A stretch of DNA of 64,000 nucleotides from Saprospirales bacterium (GTDB lineage Bacteria > Bacteroidota > Bacteroidia > Chitinophagales > Saprospiraceae), in NCBI GenBank assembly GCA_007695145.1, contig REEI01000041.1, positions 1 through 64,000 on the forward strand, read 5' to 3'. The position numbers and the translations under genes are program-made. Positions 26,477 to 35,716 of this stretch are shown here, piece after piece; the first letter of the stretch is position 1; the number at the start of each line of letters is the position of its first letter. Below the pieces are notes generated by a model, which worked only from the letters and a program-made list of their open reading frames with translations, ran no database searches and had not been told where the DNA came from.

Positions 26477-28051
26477 ATGTCAATACCTAAGGAACCGCGG
26501 CAGTTGATGATTACAATTATGTACCTCGTATTAACTGCCATGCTGGCACTGAACGTGTCCGCTGAGGTTTTCAATGCTTTCAAACTGGTGGACGAATCCC
26601 TTAAAGAGTCTGTTAGACAGCTCACAGAAGAAAATATGATGCTTCCGGCCAGAATAAATGAATTGGCTCAGAGGGATCCTGAAACCTTCCAGAAATATGT
26701 TGAGTTAGCTCCCCAAGTTAGGGAGATGGCAGACGATTTAGTTCAGTATTTGGAGGATATCATCGAGGATCTGATCGAAGAGGCAGGTGGTTATGTGGAG
26801 GTCAACGGTGAAAGGCGTATTCTCAATGAAAAGCATACCGAGGCCGCAAATAGAATTTTGGTTAATCGCGATGTTATAACCGGGGAGCCAGGAGAAGGGG
26901 CCAGACTACTGCAAAAATTGCTTCAAGCTCAGCAAGACTTTATGGCAATGATCCCGGAAGAAGATTTGGAGAGACATCCATTCTCAGGAATCGCCATTTC
27001 AGTTGACCCAGATGCCTGGAGAGATTCAGAAACAGCTCGCGAGAGCTGGGAGGATTTTATGTTCAGCCGTATGCCTCTTGTCGCTGTACTTCCTATCTTT
27101 AGAAAGTATATCAATGACATTAGGTTAACTGAAAACAATATTCTCACTTATTATCTGCAAAGGATTGGTGGAGAAGATATTGTTTTCGACCAGTTTTACG
27201 TGGTTGCTGCTCCGCAAAGTTCATATGTGATCCGAGGGGACAATTACGAAGCTGATATTTTCTTAAGTGCCGCTTCTTCAGCGCTGCCCGACATGGAAAT
27301 TCTTATTAATGGACGATCTATTCCCATTGAAGATGGTATAGGTAGGTTTGTTACAGGAACCAGCACCGTTGGTGTAAATAGATACACCGCAACCATTCGC
27401 TACTCCAACCCTGTTACTGGTGAAGTAAGTGAGTTCACCAATGAGTTCCAGTTTGAGGTGGGTTTGCGATCTGCAAATGTCGCTGCGGAGAAAATGAACG
27501 TGTTTTACATAGGAGTTGATAATCCGGTTTCTATTTCTGCAGCCGGTATTCCTACAGCGCAGTTAAATATTACGGCTGAGGGTGCAGGAATAAGTCTGAC
27601 TCCCATCGAGGGTTCTTCAAATCGATTCAATGTACGCGTTACCGAACCGGGAGATGCTTCAATTATTCTCTCAGGAGGTGGTCTTGAAAGGACTGCTTTT
27701 GAGTTTCGCGTGAGAAGGATCCCTGATCCGGTTGCCAATTTTGCTGGCGAATCCGGTGGTGTCGCCCTCGGTGACGGCCAGTTTAGAGCTCAGAGGGGTG
27801 TAATAGCTACTCTGCCTAATTTCGACTTCGATGCTCGTTGTGAAATTGCCGGTTTTAGATTGGTGAGAATCGCAAGGAGACAGGATCCGCAAATTGCTGA
27901 TAATGCAGGAGCTACTTTTGGCCCTGAAGCACAGCGATTGGTTGATCAGGCTGCTCCCGGTGACCGCTATTTCTTTGAAAATGTTAGAGCCCGTTGTCCT
28001 GGTGATGCTACGACGCGTAGAATCAACGATATGGGTTTCACTATTCGATAA
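26477..28051 (+). CDS. porM: T9SS motor protein PorM/GldM
   Basis: The 524-residue protein opens with the GldM signature: short cytoplasmic start SIPKEPRQLMITIMYLVLTA, one membrane helix (about residues 10-30) and NVSAEVFNAFKLVDESL. The periplasmic part starts with a helical bundle (D1, about 35-210), then three Ig-like beta domains containing VVAAPQSSYVIRGDNYEADIFLSA and a C-terminal VRRIPDPVANF...GDGQFRAQ domain, as in the known PorM structure. It crosses the periplasm from the PorL motor to the PorK/N ring. Length is normal. Confidence 0.95.
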   Translation: MSIPKEPRQLMITIMYLVLTAMLALNVSAEVFNAFKLVDESLKESVRQLTEENMMLPARINELAQRDPETFQKYVELAPQVREMADDLVQYLEDIIEDLIEEAGGYVEVNGERRILNEKHTEAANRILVNRDVITGEPGEGARLLQKLLQAQQDFMAMIPEEDLERHPFSGIAISVDPDAWRDSETARESWEDFMFSRMPLVAVLPIFRKYINDIRLTENNILTYYLQRIGGEDIVFDQFYVVAAPQSSYVIRGDNYEADIFLSAASSALPDMEILINGRSIPIEDGIGRFVTGTSTVGVNRYTATIRYSNPVTGEVSEFTNEFQFEVGLRSANVAAEKMNVFYIGVDNPVSISAAGIPTAQLNITAEGAGISLTPIEGSSNRFNVRVTEPGDASIILSGGGLERTAFEFRVRRIPDPVANFAGESGGVALGDGQFRAQRGVIATLPNFDFDARCEIAGFRLVRIARRQDPQIADNAGATFGPEAQRLVDQAAPGDRYFFENVRARCPGDATTRRINDMGFTIR

Positions 28052-28063
28052 AAATTTATTATC

Positions 28064-28930
28064 ATGCTTATCAACTTTTTTCAAAAAGTTCTCTTCAGCC
28101 TTTGCGGGTTGACCATGATCACTTCAGTCCTGGCACAGGTGCCTGAAGAAATCATCACCGAAGCTTCCACTCCAATGGAGGAGCAATTTCTCGATGGAGT
28201 TGTTGAGAGGAATATCATTCACGAGACCTATGTCCTGCCATATGCCCCAATGAGAGAGGCAGATGTCCCCTGGGAAAGAACCATCTGGCGTGTGATTGAT
28301 GTTAGAGAAAAAATTAATTCTCCTTTCATCAACCCCCTGAGACCCTTCGCTTCCATTATTATCGATGGAGCCCAGAATGGTGATTTGACGGCCTTTGGTG
28401 ATGATAATTTTACCCAGCAAATGGATCCTGAAGAAGTTGAAAGGCTTTTATTCAGAATCGATACCAATTTGGTTATTGATCCAGAAACCTTCACAGAGGA
28501 AATCGTTATTACCCAAAGTAATATCGATCCAATGAGTATTCAGCGTTTCAGAATAAAAGAGGTTTGGTATTTCAATAATAAGTATTCGAGACTGGGAGTT
28601 CGTGTTCTCGGTATTTCGCCTCTTCAGGATGTGACCGATGAGGCTACCGGTGAATTTAGATATGAGCTTCCACTTTTCTGGATTTATTATCCTCAAGCCA
28701 GAGAACTTTTTGCAAGAGAGAGGGCTTTCGTAACAGGCAATGACGCAGCTCCAATGACATGGCTGGACCTCTGGGAAATGAGACGATTTTCCAGCTATAT
28801 CTTTAAGGCGAGTAACGTCTACGATGAACGCCTTGAAGCGTTTCACGAAACCCGAATAGAGCAATTGAGAGAATCTAAGAGGATCGAAGATGATCTGTTC
28901 AACTTCGAACAGGACTTCTGGTCTTACTAA
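28064..28930 (+). CDS. porN: T9SS ring protein PorN/GldN
   Basis: The 288-residue protein starts with a signal peptide (VLFSLCGLTMITSVLAQ). The GldN core follows: PMREADVPWERTIWRVIDVREKIN (about 62-85), IKEVWYFNNKYSRLGVRVLGISP (about 165-187) and LPLFWIYYPQARELFARERAF. PorN assembles with PorK into the periplasmic ring and binds the PorM tip. The start is 12 bases after the porM stop. A strong terminator begins 32 bases after its TAA, closing the cluster. Confidence 0.95.
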   Translation: MLINFFQKVLFSLCGLTMITSVLAQVPEEIITEASTPMEEQFLDGVVERNIIHETYVLPYAPMREADVPWERTIWRVIDVREKINSPFINPLRPFASIIIDGAQNGDLTAFGDDNFTQQMDPEEVERLLFRIDTNLVIDPETFTEEIVITQSNIDPMSIQRFRIKEVWYFNNKYSRLGVRVLGISPLQDVTDEATGEFRYELPLFWIYYPQARELFARERAFVTGNDAAPMTWLDLWEMRRFSSYIFKASNVYDERLEAFHETRIEQLRESKRIEDDLFNFEQDFWSY

Positions 28931-28961
28931 GATAATTTTGCGACTTAATGATTTATTATTT

Positions 28962-28999
28962 CAGCCGCAGTGGTGCTTCCGCTGCGGCTGATTATTTTT
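28962..28999 (+). terminator. Terminator after the T9SS cluster
   Basis: CAGCCGCAG at 28962-28970 pairs perfectly with CTGCGGCTG at 28982-28990. Extra pairs extend the stem to about 12, with loop TGCTT. It is followed by ATTATTTTTA, a T-rich tail. Confidence 0.85.
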
Positions 29000-29234
29000 A
29001 AACCCATCGGTTCCCTTTATCATAACATGCTTCTGCAACTAACAATTATTTGCTATTTGTCACAGCTGCTGCGGTTTTAACTAAAAATAAGACTTTCCCT
29101 TTTTAAAATATTTGTTTGGCCCTGGTTTAAGGGGTTCTAAGAATATTGGATATTTCAGTGAATAAACTTCTTCCAACCGAGGAATAATAGCAGACCAATA
29201 AAGCAAGACAAATTTTCTTGTTTCGGTTTCGGCA

Positions 29235-30659
29235 TTATTCAAATTCTTTTGGCGAGTATTCTTCTGACTCAGTGTGGTTGGTGAACAGTTCACTAATTTT
29301 TTTTCGATCGAAATGCCAGGCTGAGATCAAAACCCCTGAATATATGAGAATTGTAAGCCAGAGGTTTTCCACAAATGGCTCAGTTGTGTAAGCGTGATAG
29401 GACAAAAAGATTAAACCACTCCAAATAAGTGGATATCTCCAGCCGGTGAGTGAGGAAAGCAAAACCAAAGGGATGATGTACCACGGATGGACAGCCGTCT
29501 GAAAAAGAAAGAAAAGCGATGTGATCACTATCAAGGCTTCAATCATCTTTTTCTTTTCTAACCTCTTTTTGACTACCAACCCAATAAAACTGAGGTAGAT
29601 AACACCGAAAATACTCAAACTCAATATGCCTGACATTGCTGGTGATTGGTTTCCTGTATTCCATTCAATTATTGACTTGATTAAGAAAAAGATAGGTGAA
29701 TTAAACTCTGAGCTTGATATATGCGAACCGAGAGCCTCTAAATAATTTCTCCACGCTCCCTTAAAAAGTAGCGGAAAGAATACTATTAGAAGGGAAAACA
29801 ACGCAGCTAAAACAAAGGTGATTTTTTGTTTGAAATTTTTTGCTGTTGCCAGGATTGGTATCATAATCATAGGTACCAGTTTTATTCCGGCCGATAGTCC
29901 CATCATCAAGCCTGATCTTATTCCTCTATTGCCCTGATAATACATTAAGGCCGAGGCGAGAAACACCACTGCCAATCCCTCTAAACGCATATTGCCCGAA
30001 ATTTCAATAAGCACCAGAGGATTAAATGCATAAATTGCTACCATCCCGGGGTCTTTTCCAAGTCGTCTCAATAGCGGCACGATGACAAATAATAAAGACA
30101 TTTCAATAACTACAATGATTGCTTTTGTCCAAAATGCGGAGCCTGCCGTATCTCCTCTTGCAGCCAATACTCCCGTTCCAAAGACCAATTGAGTCAAAGG
30201 TGGGTAAACGGTATAATGATCTGGTGAATTAAGATGAACATACAATGTGGTATCCAAAAAGTATGGCTTGTGGTCGGACTGCATCCATTCGGTTGGGGTT
30301 TTGGCATAGGGATTTTCCAAAGATAAGCTGACTTGTCCATCCCAAACATAGCGATACATTTCATCAGAGAGAGAAGGAGTGGCCGGAATTAGAGCCAGTC
30401 GTGTAATTACAGCGATCAGCAATAGCGATTTTAAGCGAATTTTATTGGTTGGATCGATGATTAGCCAATAACAGGCAAAAACTACTGAATAGTTGAGCAA
30501 AAGCAACCAAAAGTCTGTTTTTCCCGGTAGATAGGCCAATAGAACGATACCCAATGCCCAAATTAGGTAAACAATTCTACTGATCATCTTTTTTTTCAAC
30601 CGTTCCATTCTTATTTTTAGAAAAAAAAATAATGATTGTGAAAATATCCTTATCCTCAA
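29235..30659 (-). CDS. Polytopic membrane glycosyltransferase, mannosyltransferase-like
   Basis: The 474-residue protein has about ten to twelve predicted membrane helices. After the second helix pair it has the short acidic loop motif SLSDEMYRYVWDGQVSLSLENPYAKTP, in which DE..RY.WDG is typical of GT-C fold polyprenyl-phosphate-dependent mannosyl/hexosyltransferases (GT87 and relatives). A second loop TVYPPLTQLVF and a later VHPWYIIPL block also fit. It would use a lipid-linked sugar to glycosylate an envelope lipid or glycan. The start could be a later Met (MERLKKK, residue 18, or MISRIVYL, residue 25). Acceptor and pathway cannot be told, as there are no other sugar genes next to it. Confidence 0.8.
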   Translation of the reverse strand: MRIRIFSQSLFFFLKIRMERLKKKMISRIVYLIWALGIVLLAYLPGKTDFWLLLLNYSVVFACYWLIIDPTNKIRLKSLLLIAVITRLALIPATPSLSDEMYRYVWDGQVSLSLENPYAKTPTEWMQSDHKPYFLDTTLYVHLNSPDHYTVYPPLTQLVFGTGVLAARGDTAGSAFWTKAIIVVIEMSLLFVIVPLLRRLGKDPGMVAIYAFNPLVLIEISGNMRLEGLAVVFLASALMYYQGNRGIRSGLMMGLSAGIKLVPMIMIPILATAKNFKQKITFVLAALFSLLIVFFPLLFKGAWRNYLEALGSHISSSEFNSPIFFLIKSIIEWNTGNQSPAMSGILSLSIFGVIYLSFIGLVVKKRLEKKKMIEALIVITSLFFLFQTAVHPWYIIPLVLLSSLTGWRYPLIWSGLIFLSYHAYTTEPFVENLWLTILIYSGVLISAWHFDRKKISELFTNHTESEEYSPKEFE

Positions 30660-30992
30660 CCCCAGTTATTCTTGGTGGATATCATTGCTCCAGATTCTTC
30701 GAAATTGCAATCTCTGCCTCCAGGTAACGCTCAAATAGCTCAAATTAAGCTTAGATGCAGCGCAATTGATTCTTCTAAAGCCGAGAGCTCGGGTTGGAGA
30801 TTTCGAATGCCATTAGCTTAAACCTGACCTGGATTAGATATTCTGACAAAGCGATATCAATACGACTTTCAGACCTCTACTTGAACTAATCATTTACTTG
30901 CTCCACTTCATTGGTTTTACTTAATATGACCTTTTGTGAAGCTTGAATCATAATTCATCTCCCAAATGTATTAACATTATTAATTTTGCCGT
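30660..30992. other. Divergent intergenic region with a -7-type element
   Basis: The gap separates the membrane glycosyltransferase from the beta-helix lipoprotein. A TAATTTTG element at 30981-30988 fits the -7 consensus for the plus-strand gene, without a clear -33 TTG. Otherwise nothing is recognised. Confidence 0.4.
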
Positions 30993-32543
30993 TTGATTTT
31001 TCTAAAAAATGGACCTTTGATTAGGAGTTTAACTTTTTGCGATAGTTTCAACAGTGGAAGGGGAATCCAGTTATTCCTGCTGCTACTTTTGTTGGTTGTT
31101 GTTTTATTGTCCATGTCAGCTTGTGACAAGGATGATTTTATCGAATCGGAGGATGCTGGAATTGAATTTTCAATAGACACCCTGAGGTTTGATACGGTTT
31201 TTACCGAACGAGGCACAGTAACGCGCTATTTTAAGGTTTTTAATCCACACAGTCGGCCCATTAGGGTTCAAAATGCGAGATTGGCCGGTGAGAATAGCTT
31301 TTTCCGCTTTAATTTTGACGGTTACGACCAGAGCAATGCTCAGGAAGTAGTGATATGGCCGGAAGACAGTACCTATATTTTTGTTGAGGCTACTATTGAC
31401 CCTGATCAACCCCTCTCCTCAAGTCCATTTATTATCAGTGAGCGCCTCCTTTTTGACGTAAATGGAAATACCCAGAGTGTTGTACTTGAGGCCTATGGAC
31501 AAAATGCTGTCTATCTGCCATCTGTTGATGCAGGAGGTTCAATTTACTTGTTGAGCTGCAATGGGGGCACAGTTTTTTGGGACGACCCTAAACCCTATGT
31601 TATTTTTGGTATTATGGTGGTAGATGATTGCACATTGGTATGGCCTGCCGGATCAAGAATTTATGTGCACGGAGGCATTGCTACAGACGGGCAAGTGGTT
31701 TATAATGATGGATTGATCTTTACGGGTCCCAATGGCAGGATAAGATCTGAAGGAGAGCAGGGGAATCCGGTAGTAGTGCAAGGGGATAGACTTGAACCCG
31801 GTTTTGCTGATGTGGCAGGGCAGTGGTCAGGAATCAGGCTTGGAGCAGCTTCAGGGCCCCATTCTTTTACCAATACCATCATAAAAAACTCCATAATTGG
31901 TATTCGCGCCGACTCAGCAACTCTGCTAAACCTTGATAATACGAGAATACTAAATACTACCGGTCCCGGGCTCGTAGGGCTTCACAATAGAATCAATGCA
32001 AAAAACACCCTCATTGCCAATAATGGGGGACACTCTATTCAATTGTCCTATGGAGGCAACCATCGATTTGATTTTGTTACCCTCGCAAATTATGGCAATC
32101 AATTGGAGGCCTTGAGGATGGATAATGCATTCTGCTACGATCCCCCCGATTGCAATAGTATAGGACTGAATCCACTCAATGTCACCTTTACCAATTCCAT
32201 AATCGGTGGCAATGGAAGGGATGAAATCAGAATTGTGGATGTTACCAATGGCCAACCGGGCTTTATGAACTTTTCATTTGATCATTGCCTGGTAAGAGTG
32301 TTTGATCTACTAAGGGCGCAAGCCTATCCCGATTTTCTTGAGACTGTTTGCAGTAGTTGCTATAACTATCAATTATTCGAGCCCCTTTTTGTGAGCGTTT
32401 CGGAGCGCGATTTTAGACTGGATTCGCTTTCCATTGCAATCGATGCAGGAGTATCAGTACCCGGTATAAGTACCGATATAGAAGGCAATCTCAGAAGCCC
32501 ATCCACACCTGATATCGGCTGTTTTGAGTATGTAGAAGAGTAG
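30993..32543 (+). CDS. Beta-helix lipoprotein of unknown function
   Basis: The 516-residue frame starts at TTG. If the TAATTTTG at 30981-30988 is the promoter, the TTG at 31017 is a better start. Either leader ends in a strong hydrophobic run and lipobox LSMSAC, followed by DKDDF, so the protein should be a lipoprotein. Residues ~60-180 look like an immunoglobulin-like domain (TRYFKVFNPHSRPIRVQNARLAG). The remainder resembles right-handed beta-helix proteins with choice-of-anchor style repeats (HSFTNTIIKNSIIGIRADSA, LNVTFTNSIIGGNGRDE) and ends in GNLRSPSTPDIGCFEYVEE, a common ending of such surface proteins. It lacks a T9SS domain. The next gene follows closely. Confidence 0.8.
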   Translation: MIFLKNGPLIRSLTFCDSFNSGRGIQLFLLLLLLVVVLLSMSACDKDDFIESEDAGIEFSIDTLRFDTVFTERGTVTRYFKVFNPHSRPIRVQNARLAGENSFFRFNFDGYDQSNAQEVVIWPEDSTYIFVEATIDPDQPLSSSPFIISERLLFDVNGNTQSVVLEAYGQNAVYLPSVDAGGSIYLLSCNGGTVFWDDPKPYVIFGIMVVDDCTLVWPAGSRIYVHGGIATDGQVVYNDGLIFTGPNGRIRSEGEQGNPVVVQGDRLEPGFADVAGQWSGIRLGAASGPHSFTNTIIKNSIIGIRADSATLLNLDNTRILNTTGPGLVGLHNRINAKNTLIANNGGHSIQLSYGGNHRFDFVTLANYGNQLEALRMDNAFCYDPPDCNSIGLNPLNVTFTNSIIGGNGRDEIRIVDVTNGQPGFMNFSFDHCLVRVFDLLRAQAYPDFLETVCSSCYNYQLFEPLFVSVSERDFRLDSLSIAIDAGVSVPGISTDIEGNLRSPSTPDIGCFEYVEE

Positions 32544-32595
32544 TTATGACATTTTCGTGAACAGGAATGGCCTCAAACTTTGTTTAGTCAGCGGT

Positions 32596-33834
32596 ATGCA
32601 GACAATTAGGTTCCTGAAATTCTTGATTTTACCACTAATGATTCTCACTTTCTCCGGAAATATCCAGGGGCAGGTTCAGGATATAACAGAGGATGGAAAA
32701 AGTGTTAAGATCCCTTTCCAGAAGTACAATGATTTCATTATTGTTGAAGCTGTGTTGTTTGGCAATCTTAGGTTGAACCTGATTTTTGATACCGGGGCAG
32801 AGCACACCTTACTGTTTAATCGAATTTATACAGACTTGATGGGGGTGGAATACGATAGAAGAATTCCCGTTTACGGTGCAGACTTGAGTCGCGAGCTTCA
32901 TGCATTGATTGCCCGAAACGTGAGAATTAGGGTGGGACCCTCAAAAACTAAGCAGTTGAGCATATTGGTTCTGGAAGACGACTATTCCGTTATAGATCAA
33001 TTGATCGGGGTTCCTGTTCACGGATTACTCGGTTCCAGTTTTTTTGGCGACCATGTTGTTGAAATAAACTATAGAAGGAAATACATCGAATTGCACAGAG
33101 TGTTTGAGTTTGAGCATCCAGGAGAAAACTTCAGAACTTTTGAAATTGAGGTTCTCAATGGAAAGCCCTACGTCAGGGGAACTATTTTAACGGCAGAAGG
33201 AGTGCGTCGTGAATTGGATTTGCTCCTCGATACAGGTGCTGACTTACCTCTCCTGCTTCATGCAAATATGGATACTGTGCTGAATATTCCGGAAACCGCT
33301 ATAAGTGGAAAGCTGGGTGCAGGTCTTGGGGGCTATCTCGAAGGATTCCTGGGCAGGAGTCCCGGTTTTGAACTGTGGGGCCATTCTTTTGACAATATTG
33401 TAACCAGCTATCAGGACCTGGATAGTTTGATGAGGGATTTTCGCGATCTCAACAGACAAGGGATAGTTGGGAACCAAATGCTCAGCAGGTTTCATTTTTT
33501 TATCAACTATCCGGGAAGAACCGTCTATATCAGACCCGAAAGGGGAGTAGATGTGCCTTTTGAGTACGATAAAAGTGGTCTCTTCCTTATTGCCGCAGGA
33601 CCTGCATTGAACCGCTACTACATTTCCCATATTGTGAAGGGGTCCCCTGCTGACGAGGCCGGTTTAAAGAGGGGAGATCGCATTGTTGCTTTTCAGAGAT
33701 GGCCTGTCGATTTTCACAATTTGAGGACGATGAACAGGAGGCTAATGAGTCGGGAAGGGAAAAATATCAGAATTCGAGTCGAACGTGAGGATGAGCGAAA
33801 AACTTTTTCATTCAGATTGCGAGAATTATTTTGA
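32596..33834 (+). CDS. Retropepsin-like aspartyl protease with C-terminal PDZ domain
   Basis: From the ATG at 32596 (MQTIRFLKF) the protein has 412 residues and a signal peptide ending near IQGQ. A GTG 13 codons upstream is open but would disrupt the leader. Two Asp-Thr-Gly motifs are present: LIFDTGAEHTLL (Asp65) and LLLDTGADLPLL (Asp212), each with a following hydrophobic-Gly block (HGLLGSSFF, QGIVGNQML). This suggests an intramolecular pair of retropepsin-like lobes. A PDZ domain follows (about 325-412; IVKGSPADEAGLKRGDRIVAF). It would be a periplasmic or secreted peptidase. It lies 13 bases or less after the lipoprotein gene on the long frame, so the pair is probably co-expressed. Confidence 0.87.
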   Translation: MQTIRFLKFLILPLMILTFSGNIQGQVQDITEDGKSVKIPFQKYNDFIIVEAVLFGNLRLNLIFDTGAEHTLLFNRIYTDLMGVEYDRRIPVYGADLSRELHALIARNVRIRVGPSKTKQLSILVLEDDYSVIDQLIGVPVHGLLGSSFFGDHVVEINYRRKYIELHRVFEFEHPGENFRTFEIEVLNGKPYVRGTILTAEGVRRELDLLLDTGADLPLLLHANMDTVLNIPETAISGKLGAGLGGYLEGFLGRSPGFELWGHSFDNIVTSYQDLDSLMRDFRDLNRQGIVGNQMLSRFHFFINYPGRTVYIRPERGVDVPFEYDKSGLFLIAAGPALNRYYISHIVKGSPADEAGLKRGDRIVAFQRWPVDFHNLRTMNRRLMSREGKNIRIRVEREDERKTFSFRLRELF

Positions 33835-33865
33835 AAGTTTTTACCAGGAATTGTAAAGATAATTG

Positions 33866-33873
33866 TACCTTTG
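33866..33873 (+). promoter_or_regulatory. -7 element upstream of rplU
   Basis: TACCTTTG matches TAnnTTTG and lies 27 bases before the rplU ATG. No TTG occurs at the expected -33 spacing, so this is only a partial match. Confidence 0.4.
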
Positions 33874-33900
33874 CAGTCCATTTCTAAAAAGTGGTAAATT

Positions 33901-34212
33901 ATGTACGCAATAGTAAATATAGCCGGACAGCAATTCAAAGTGGAGGAGGGACAAAAGCTTTATGTCCACCGTCTTTCCGCTGATTCCGGTTCGAAAGTAT
34001 CTTTCGATGAGGTACTTCTGGTTGCCAATGGAGATAACGTTCAGATAGGTAAGCCTACCTTGTCCGGTGCCTCCGTAGAAGCGACCGTTGTGGATCACCT
34101 AAAGGATGACAAGGTGATTGTGTTTAAAAAGAAGAGAAGAAAAGGCTACAGAAGAAAAAAAGGTCACAGACAGTACCTCTCTGAGCTGGTCATCGAAAAA
34201 ATTTCTGTTTAA
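33901..34212 (+). CDS. rplU: 50S ribosomal protein L21
   Basis: The 103-residue protein is a full-length bL21. It starts MYAIVNIAGQQFKVEEGQKLYVHRL, contains VSFDEVLLVANGDNVQIGKPTLSGASVEATVVDH, and has the basic block VIVFKKKRRKGYRRKKGHRQ (about residues 77-96) that binds 23S rRNA. It lacks the C-terminal helix-hairpin-helix extension found on L21 in some Bacteroidota; here that kind of extension is on L27 instead. It is followed 20 bases later by rpmA, the usual pair. Confidence 0.97.
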   Translation: MYAIVNIAGQQFKVEEGQKLYVHRLSADSGSKVSFDEVLLVANGDNVQIGKPTLSGASVEATVVDHLKDDKVIVFKKKRRKGYRRKKGHRQYLSELVIEKISV

Positions 34213-34232
34213 AATCTTAAAGACATTTAACA

Positions 34233-34871
34233 ATGGCACATAAGAAAGGTGTAGGTAGTACGGATAATGGACGCGATAGTAAGAGTAAAAGACTAGGAGT
34301 GAAACTCTTTGGGGGACAGGTGGCAGTTGCCGGTAATATAATCGTACGTCAAAGAGGTACCAAATTCCACCCAGGAAACAATGTAGGAATTGGAAAAGAC
34401 CACACTTTGTACGCTCTGTCTGATGGTACCGTACAGTTTAAAAGATCGAGACTTAACAGGACTTTTGTGAACATAGTTCCTGTATTTTCCGAGGTTGAAG
34501 AAAAACTGGACCAAATAGATACAGCTCCAGCAATATCAAAATCTGCGGACAAGCCTAAAGCCTCTCAGACAGCTACCAGCTCAAAAACTGAAGCCGCTTC
34601 TGATGATCTTAAAATAATTGAGGGAATAGGGCCCAAAATAGCAGAATTGCTGAATAATTCCGGGATCACCACCTATGCAGCTCTAGCAGCAGCAACTGTT
34701 GATCATTTGCGAAGCCTACTAGATGAGGCAGGAGGAAGGTATAGAGTGCACGATCCCGGTACATGGCCTCAGCAAGCTCAAATGGCTGCAGATGGAAAAA
34801 TGACTGAACTCAAAGAATGGCAGGATGATCTAAAGGGAGGTAAGCTTCCCGAATCCTCTGAAGAAGAATAA
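34233..34871 (+). CDS. rpmA: 50S ribosomal protein L27 with C-terminal helix-hairpin-helix extension
   Basis: The 212-residue protein is far longer than a normal bL27 (about 85). Residues 1-~88 are a canonical L27: [36 protein letters not shown] (35-53) and [16 protein letters not shown] Ser/Ala/Thr/Lys-rich linker (~90-123) leads to a helix-hairpin-helix-type domain, [22 protein letters not shown] (124-145), [21 protein letters not shown] and a [20 protein letters not shown] block. The same module occurs alone or on other ribosomal proteins in Bacteroidota. The N-terminus lacks a cleavable prepeptide. A strong terminator follows. The extension likely binds RNA or protein on the ribosome; its role is unknown. 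Confidence 0.95.
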   Translation: MAHKKGVGSTDNGRDSKSKRLGVKLFGGQVAVAGNIIVRQRGTKFHPGNNVGIGKDHTLYALSDGTVQFKRSRLNRTFVNIVPVFSEVEEKLDQIDTAPAISKSADKPKASQTATSSKTEAASDDLKIIEGIGPKIAELLNNSGITTYAALAAATVDHLRSLLDEAGGRYRVHDPGTWPQQAQMAADGKMTELKEWQDDLKGGKLPESSEEE

Positions 34872-34910
34872 TTCGGTTGCCAGCTATTCGCTTTAACAAT
34901 ATAAATCTTA

Positions 34911-34940
34911 AGCCTCGGTGTTCTCATCGGGGCTTTTTTT
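34911..34940 (+). terminator. Terminator after rplU-rpmA
   Basis: AGCCTCGGTG at 34911-34920 pairs with CATCGGGGCT at 34925-34934 over ten positions (two G-T pairs), with loop TTCT and seven T immediately after. Confidence 0.9.
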
Positions 34941-35018
34941 CATTTAGCTTGCATATGGTTTCTTCAATTCCTTCCAACCACAAATGAAAGGAATTGAAGA
35001 AATCAGGCATGGTCTAGA

Positions 35019-35501
35019 TCAAATCTTGGCATAGTTGGCCTCCTCAGGAAAGTACTTCCCAATAACTTTTTTGCGGTATTCAAATATCCCTTCAACCTTC
35101 TTGGAAATAAATCTTCCCATAAATAGACTTCCTAAAGGTTCCGCTGGAAGAGCATAGTGAAGCAAATCAGTCATCATTACTCCACCTTCCCTTTCCTCAA
35201 AATGATGCTCGTGATGCCACATTTTATAAGGACCAATCCTTTGTTCATCCACAAAGTACTCCTTCTCCTTAATTTTTGTTATCTCAGTTACCCAGGTGCT
35301 TGGAATGTTAAAAAGAGGCCTGACAGTATAGACAATTACCATGCCCTCATACATCTGCTTACCTTCAATGTCAGATAAAATCTCAAACTTCATATCCTCC
35401 GGAGTAATATTATCCAGGTTTTCAGGACTTGAAAAAAAGTTCCAGACTTTGTCAAGCTCCCCAGGTACCCATTGTTTCCATTCTTTCTTGTAAATTTTCA
35501 T
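35019..35501 (-). CDS. SRPBCC-family (START/Bet v1-like) protein
   Basis: From the ATG at 35501 (MKIYKKEWKQWVPG) the protein has 160 residues. The frame is open ten more codons upstream (to 35531), but that part is Lys-rich and not needed. It fits the helix-grip SRPBCC fold: KVWNFFSSPENLDNITPEDMKFEIL at the start, GMVIVYTVRPLFNIPSTWVTEITKI and FVDEQRIGPYKMWHHEHHFEEREGGVMMTDLLHYALP in the middle, and a long C-terminal helix MGRFISKKVEGIFEYRKKVIGKYF. Such proteins bind small hydrophobic ligands. The ligand is unknown. It stands alone. Confidence 0.85.
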   Translation of the reverse strand: MKIYKKEWKQWVPGELDKVWNFFSSPENLDNITPEDMKFEILSDIEGKQMYEGMVIVYTVRPLFNIPSTWVTEITKIKEKEYFVDEQRIGPYKMWHHEHHFEEREGGVMMTDLLHYALPAEPLGSLFMGRFISKKVEGIFEYRKKVIGKYFPEEANYAKI

Positions 35502-35716
35502 ATTTTTTTTCTTAAATTGCGTGATGACCACCTTCTAATGGTTTTGTTTAAGAATTTGTTCAAAGAAATGCTTTATTGTTAAACAAAAAGCAGTGCAATG
35601 AGTTTTGAAATACTATCGGGACCAATAATGAGGTGTTTTTTTAAACTTTTCATAAATCGTCCCTATCGTCCACCGCTGTATTGATCAATTTGATTAGGGT
35701 CTTAGAATAAACCGTT

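Noticed and set aside
29081..29293. 70-codon minus-strand frame downstream of the membrane glycosyltransferase
   Set aside because: It overlaps the end of that gene in another frame, and its sequence matches no family I know. A frameshifted tail was considered but the upstream gene ends normally.
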